Below the pieces are notes generated by a model. The model saw only the letters and a program-made list of their open reading frames with translations. It ran no database searches and was not told the DNA's origin. A stretch of DNA of 41,528 bases, taken from positions 1-41,528 of the IMG/VR virus record IMGVR_UViG_3300020074_000042. One strand, given 5' to 3'. Within the stretch, counting starts at the first letter, position 1; every line of letters begins with the position of its first letter. Source of the stretch: a virus. Of this stretch, positions 37,790-41,528 are shown in pieces. A program made the translations under genes and the position numbers.

Positions 37790-39314
37790 GGGCGGATACC
37801 GCGTCGGCACACACCATGTGCCGCGGCACGAAATATACGCCGCAAAAGTTGATTGGGAGTTGGCACAACGCCGCTCGAAGGATCCACTCCTCTACCACGA
37901 TCCGCATGAGAAACAGGCGAGCTTCCATCGATCAGGAGCACGATTCCGCTCGATCTTCGGTGGAAACCAGTCGGGCAAGACGACCGCGCTCCTGGCCGAG
38001 GTCACATCGGCCGCGCTCGGCTTCTATCCCTGGCGGACCGATGGAAAGACGCCGACCTTGGCCATCCGGCCCGAGAGCCTGCCGGATGAGAGCCGGTTCC
38101 AACTCACGGGCCCGCGAGCGATTCGCGTGCCGAACCTCGGGCTCGTCCTCGGAAACGGCGTCGATGACGGCATCAAGACCGTGCTGCTGCCCAAGCTCCG
38201 CGAGATCGCAGGGCCCTACATCGCACGCGAGACGAAGTCGATCGGCGGCGCGATCGGCGAGATCGAATGGGCGAACGGCTCCAGGACCATGATCCGGAGC
38301 TATGGAAAGGATGCGGCGAAGTTCGCGGGATCGACGATCTCCTACGTCGCGGTCGATGAACCCATGCCCGAAGACGTCTGGACGGAAGTACGACGGGGGT
38401 TGATCGCGCTCGGCGGACGCGCATGGTTCGCCATGACTCCCCTGTCCGAGCCCTGGATGTACGACCAGCTCTTCACGAGGGCCGCGCAGGGGGATCCGGA
38501 CTACTTCGCGATCGAGATCAGCTATTGGGACAACGACCGGCGCGAACGCGACGATGAGAATTGGGTCGCCCATCTGACCGATGAGGAGGCCGAGACGCGC
38601 GTCTTCGGCCGCTTCTTCCATCTCTCGGGTCTGGTCTATAAGGAATGGGATCGCGAGGTGCATCTCGTCGATCCGTTCCCGATCCCGCAGGAGTGGCCGC
38701 GCTGGCAGGTCGTCGATCCACACGATCGTCGGCCGTTCTTCATCATCTGGGCCGCGGTCGCGCCCGACGATTCGGTCTACATCTACCGCGAGTGGCCCGA
38801 TCGCCCCTTCGAGGAGATGACGAGCTCCGATATCGATATCGATGGCTATACGAAGCTCTTCCAGAACCTTGAGGATGGCGAATCGATCGACTTCCGGGTC
38901 ATGGATCCGGCATTCGGCCGGCAACTACGGGGCGGCACGACGGTGCAAGATGAGTTCGACCGGCGAGGATACTATTTCGATTGCACCGTGAAGAACGATA
39001 TCCAGGTCGGCCATCTGAAGGTCAAGGAGTATCTCCGTTTCGACCGCGCGCGACCGGTCGATACGCTGAATCGCCCGCGGCTCTACGTCTTCCGCACGTG
39101 CCGGAATACGGCGTGGTGCTTCGAACACTATATCTGGGCCGAAGCACGCCATGCGGGACCCGCGCGCGAGGTCGTCCGCGAGGTCGGCAAAGATGGCATG
39201 GACTGCGTGAGGTACCTCTGCATGTCCGAACCGAGACATCGGCGGCCTGCGGCGTGGAACCGCTACGCGCTCGCGGCCCTCGGGGCAGGCGCAGGCTATG
39301 CGCGGGCGAGCTGA
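37767..39314 (+). CDS. Terminase large subunit
   Basis: 515 residues from ATG 37767. Walker A GGNQSGKTT at 65-73 and Walker B YVAVDEP with Asp197-Glu198 form the packaging ATPase. The C-terminal RNase H-like nuclease shows Asp317 (VVDPHD), Asp380 (RVMDPAFG) and Asp476/Asp479 (GKDGMDC). It pumps DNA through the portal and cuts the concatemer. The start is chosen at 37767 rather than upstream codons because residues before it are basic low-complexity read from the small-subunit gene. Confidence 0.95.
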   Translation: MTTVASDKGGYRVGTHHVPRHEIYAAKVDWELAQRRSKDPLLYHDPHEKQASFHRSGARFRSIFGGNQSGKTTALLAEVTSAALGFYPWRTDGKTPTLAIRPESLPDESRFQLTGPRAIRVPNLGLVLGNGVDDGIKTVLLPKLREIAGPYIARETKSIGGAIGEIEWANGSRTMIRSYGKDAAKFAGSTISYVAVDEPMPEDVWTEVRRGLIALGGRAWFAMTPLSEPWMYDQLFTRAAQGDPDYFAIEISYWDNDRRERDDENWVAHLTDEEAETRVFGRFFHLSGLVYKEWDREVHLVDPFPIPQEWPRWQVVDPHDRRPFFIIWAAVAPDDSVYIYREWPDRPFEEMTSSDIDIDGYTKLFQNLEDGESIDFRVMDPAFGRQLRGGTTVQDEFDRRGYYFDCTVKNDIQVGHLKVKEYLRFDRARPVDTLNRPRLYVFRTCRNTAWCFEHYIWAEARHAGPAREVVREVGKDGMDCVRYLCMSEPRHRRPAAWNRYALAALGAGAGYARAS

Positions 39315-39398
39315 TGGAGGAAGCATGAGCCAGGGCTGGATGGTGACCGATGCCTGATATCGGGATGCTCTTGCGGGACATCTACGGGGGGGCGAACG

Positions 39399-39578
39399 AT
39401 GCCACTTCGCAAAGGGAAGAGTCGCTCGACGATGGCGGCGAATTACGAGGAGATGATGGAGTCGCGGACGTTCGCAAGGGGAAAACCCGCCGAAAAGCGG
39501 CGGGAGATGGCCATCGCGGCCATGCTCCAGACGGCGGGCGTGCGGCGACGGCGCAGCCGTGGCCGGAGGAGTGACTGA
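39399..39578 (+). CDS. Small basic protein between terminase and portal
   Basis: 59 residues, MPLRKGKSRSTMAANYEEMM, ending directly before the portal GTG. The opening 'MP[LK][RK]KGKS..T...N...' is a well-known pattern of short phage proteins near head genes. Another frame (39350-39574, MPDIGMLLRDIYGG) is open over much of the same DNA and may be the real alternative, but it lacks a recognised pattern. Confidence 0.6.
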   Translation: MPLRKGKSRSTMAANYEEMMESRTFARGKPAEKRREMAIAAMLQTAGVRRRRSRGRRSD

Positions 39579-41528
39579 GTGGCCGTGAAGGAGGATCCGG
39601 TCAGCCTGCGCCGGGCAATGCAGGTCCGGACGACGAAGCTCGATGAGATCGTCGAGCACGCGGTCGAGGCCATCGGCGACATCGAGAAGGCGCGCTCGCC
39701 GTGGGCCGAGAAGCTCGCACGTCTCTACCGGCAGCGCTTCGGCATCCGAAACGAGAAGATTTTCCCCTGGCCGGGCGCGGCGAACCTCCACTTTCCGCTC
39801 ATCGACAAGACCATCCGGCGGCTGAAGGCGATGTTCGTCCGGCTCGTCATCGGCGCGTACCCCATCGTCACGATCGCGGCGCAGGATCAGGGGCTCGCAC
39901 GCAAGGTGGAGCAGTTCCTGGAGTGGCTCCTGCGGATCAAAATGGCCATCCTCCGGCCGCTCGTGATCCTCGCCGATGCGATGCTCTCGTTCGGAAAGGG
40001 GTTCCTCAAGGTCACGTGGAACTACGAGACGCGCTCGGTCACGGAGAAGCGATCGGTCGCGGACATCTTCCGCGGGCTCGATCCGACGAAGCTTCCGACG
40101 CCCGTACAGGCGCAGATGCTCGCGACCTCATTCGGACTTCGGCTCCCCGATGACCTGGAGCTCCTGCGAAAGATCCATGAGCGCCTCGACGCAGGCGATG
40201 AGGACATCGCGGTCGTCCGCGATGTGGTCGTCCACGATGAGCCGCTCTGGACCGTCATCCATCCCATGGATCTCTACGTCGAACCGGGCACGGGCGACAT
40301 CGAACAGGCGGAATTCATCGCGCACCGCATCCGGATGTCGAGCGAGGTCCTGCGCTCCCGCGAGCGCGCGGGCTTCTACAAGAACACGTCCGATGTCATC
40401 GAGTTCGCGGAGGCCGCGCGTCCCACGCGCTTCTCCGAGAGCATCATCGGCGACTCCGAGAAGCGCGAGGATGTGACGAGATCATCGGCGGTCGGAGAGG
40501 CGGACATCCACGAGTGCTACCTCCTGCATGACATCAACGGCGATGGCGTGAAGGAGCGATGCGTCCTGACGATCCATGTCCCGACGAAGACCGCTCTGCG
40601 GTTCATCGAGTTCCCGTACTGGCATGGCGAGTGGCCGATCACGGCGTTCGACTTCGAGCTCACCGATGGCCGCTGGCTGTCCGCGCGTGGGGTGAGCGAT
40701 CTCCTGGAGGATATCGAGAAGGAGATCGACATCCAGCACAACGCGAAGATCGATTCGATGTCGTTGACGAATGCGCCCATCGGCTTCTACGCGCGCTCCT
40801 CGGGGCTCCAGCCCGACGATATCCAGTGGATACCGGGCCAGTTCGTGCCGCTTGCGAATCCCCAGACCGATGTCGTCTTCCCCGTCCTCCCGAGCCATGA
40901 GATCAGCTACGAGCGCGAGGAGAGCATCCTACGGGCATGGGCCGAGGACCTCGCAGGCACGCTCGATGTCGCGCTCACGCGACAGGATGAGAGTCGCAAT
41001 CCGCGCACCGCGACCGAGATCGAGGCGACGCAAGGCGAAGTGTCGAGCATCTTCGGACTCGACTCGGCGCTCTTCCAGGACTCGTTGCGAAGGGTCTACG
41101 GACAGACGCTCGCCCTGTGGAAGCAGTTCGGTCCCGACGACGTCGAGATCGCGGTCGTCGGCGAGGACCTGCCGATCAAGGTTTCGCGCCAGGAGCTCCT
41201 ACGGGGCATGGACATGATCCCGACCGGCACGCCGGCGAACGTCAACGCGAGCCTGCGGCTGGGACGCGCGATTCAGTTCCTCCAGGTGCTCTCCCAGTCG
41301 GGCCCGGTCGAGAACGTCAGCATGGCCGAGTTGATCCGCTACATCGCCCAGTTGCAGGATCCCCTGATGGCGCGGCTCATCATCCATCGGGGCGGCATGA
41401 CGGGCATGGATCTCGAGGCGGAGCGGCAACTCGACGAGATCACGCGGATGATGGCGATTCCGGGCTATCGCGCGCCGTTGCGTCCGTCGGACAACGATGA
41501 GGCGCATGCGAAGATCGTGGAGTCGGTC
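39579..41528 (+). CDS. Portal protein (N-terminal 650 residues; continues at 9-344)
   Basis: GTG start 39579, with GGAGG 11 bases upstream. The window ends after exactly 650 codons and the frame resumes at the left end, total ~720 residues, similar to P22-type portals. 'IFPWPGAANLHFPLIDKTIR' (~60-79) and 'FGKGFLKVTWNYE' (~141-153) are typical of short-tailed-phage portals; 'VDIQHNAKIDSMSL'-like helix text and 'TATEIEATQGEVSS' (~480-493) mark the channel region. It forms the dodecameric vertex used for packaging and exit. Confidence 0.9.
   Translation, partial: MAVKEDPVSLRRAMQVRTTKLDEIVEHAVEAIGDIEKARSPWAEKLARLYRQRFGIRNEKIFPWPGAANLHFPLIDKTIRRLKAMFVRLVIGAYPIVTIAAQDQGLARKVEQFLEWLLRIKMAILRPLVILADAMLSFGKGFLKVTWNYETRSVTEKRSVADIFRGLDPTKLPTPVQAQMLATSFGLRLPDDLELLRKIHERLDAGDEDIAVVRDVVVHDEPLWTVIHPMDLYVEPGTGDIEQAEFIAHRIRMSSEVLRSRERAGFYKNTSDVIEFAEAARPTRFSESIIGDSEKREDVTRSSAVGEADIHECYLLHDINGDGVKERCVLTIHVPTKTALRFIEFPYWHGEWPITAFDFELTDGRWLSARGVSDLLEDIEKEIDIQHNAKIDSMSLTNAPIGFYARSSGLQPDDIQWIPGQFVPLANPQTDVVFPVLPSHEISYEREESILRAWAEDLAGTLDVALTRQDESRNPRTATEIEATQGEVSSIFGLDSALFQDSLRRVYGQTLALWKQFGPDDVEIAVVGEDLPIKVSRQELLRGMDMIPTGTPANVNASLRLGRAIQFLQVLSQSGPVENVSMAELIRYIAQLQDPLMARLIIHRGGMTGMDLEAERQLDEITRMMAIPGYRAPLRPSDNDEAHAKIVESV
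41403..41528. repeat. Terminal direct repeat, right copy
   Basis: Identical to 6-131. This copy keeps the portal frame intact through GGGCATGG, whereas the left copy lacks one G just outside the repeat, so the right copy is the reliable one. Confidence 0.95.

Noticed and set aside
39350-39574. Alternative 74-residue frame before the portal
   Set aside because: It overlaps the MPLRKGKS-type frame, which fits a known small-phage-protein pattern better; kept only as an alternative.

Overview
The window is one unit of a circular or terminally redundant, high-GC, tailed-phage genome with a podovirus-like (short-tailed) structural set. Bases 6-131 recur exactly as 41403-41528. The portal gene runs off the right end and finishes in frame at the left end, so the unit genome is about 41,397 bp and is essentially complete. 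No integrase, transposase, tRNA, CRISPR array or DNA polymerase was recognised, which suggests an obligately lytic phage that depends on host replication enzymes. The host is bacterial (AGGAGG-type ribosome sites, a lipobox, sigma70-like promoters) but cannot be named.

Rightward arm (36622 to the right end, then 9 to 22088). It opens with a predicted lipoprotein, a small acidic protein and a holin-like membrane protein. Terminase small and large subunits, a basic small protein and a 720-residue portal follow, the last split by the window ends. After the junction come a small head protein, a scaffold-like protein, an SU10-type (DUF5309-like) major capsid protein and a remarkable fused enzyme (GT2 + TPR + GT4 + SAM methyltransferase). 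Then there are two fibre-like proteins with a shared N-terminus, the first ending in an S74 autoprotease/chaperone domain. A head-tail adaptor, a beta-propeller-like tail hub, three related ~210-residue proteins and three probable internal or ejection proteins end the arm, the last of 1679 residues. There is no tape measure or tail-tube gene.

Leftward arm (36023 down to 22225). This is a long early operon of mostly tiny, translationally coupled genes. Recognisable members are a Gp88-type cysteine protein, an excisionase-like HTH protein, a Gp157-like protein next to a likely single-strand annealing protein, a winged-helix replication initiator, a RepA-like helicase, a PP-loop (PAPS reductase-like) enzyme, a MazG-like protein and a RusA-like resolvase. 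The last gene encodes a secreted protein. About a dozen of these products carry zinc-ribbon-type cysteine pairs.

Control regions. The leftward promoter (TTGACA, 16-bp spacer, TAGGAT at 36058-36085) has a perfect inverted repeat between -35 and -10. The same CCTTGA/TCAAGG words cluster again at a second promoter near 33.0 kb. The divergent region 36024-36621 also holds 12-bp repeats and a very C-rich repeat tract beside the terminase genes. The initiator gene contains an iteron-like repeat plus a 20-bp palindrome, a candidate origin. Several intergenic gaps of the early operon carry strong, sometimes mutually exclusive hairpins. No endolysin was recognised, which is the main functional gap.
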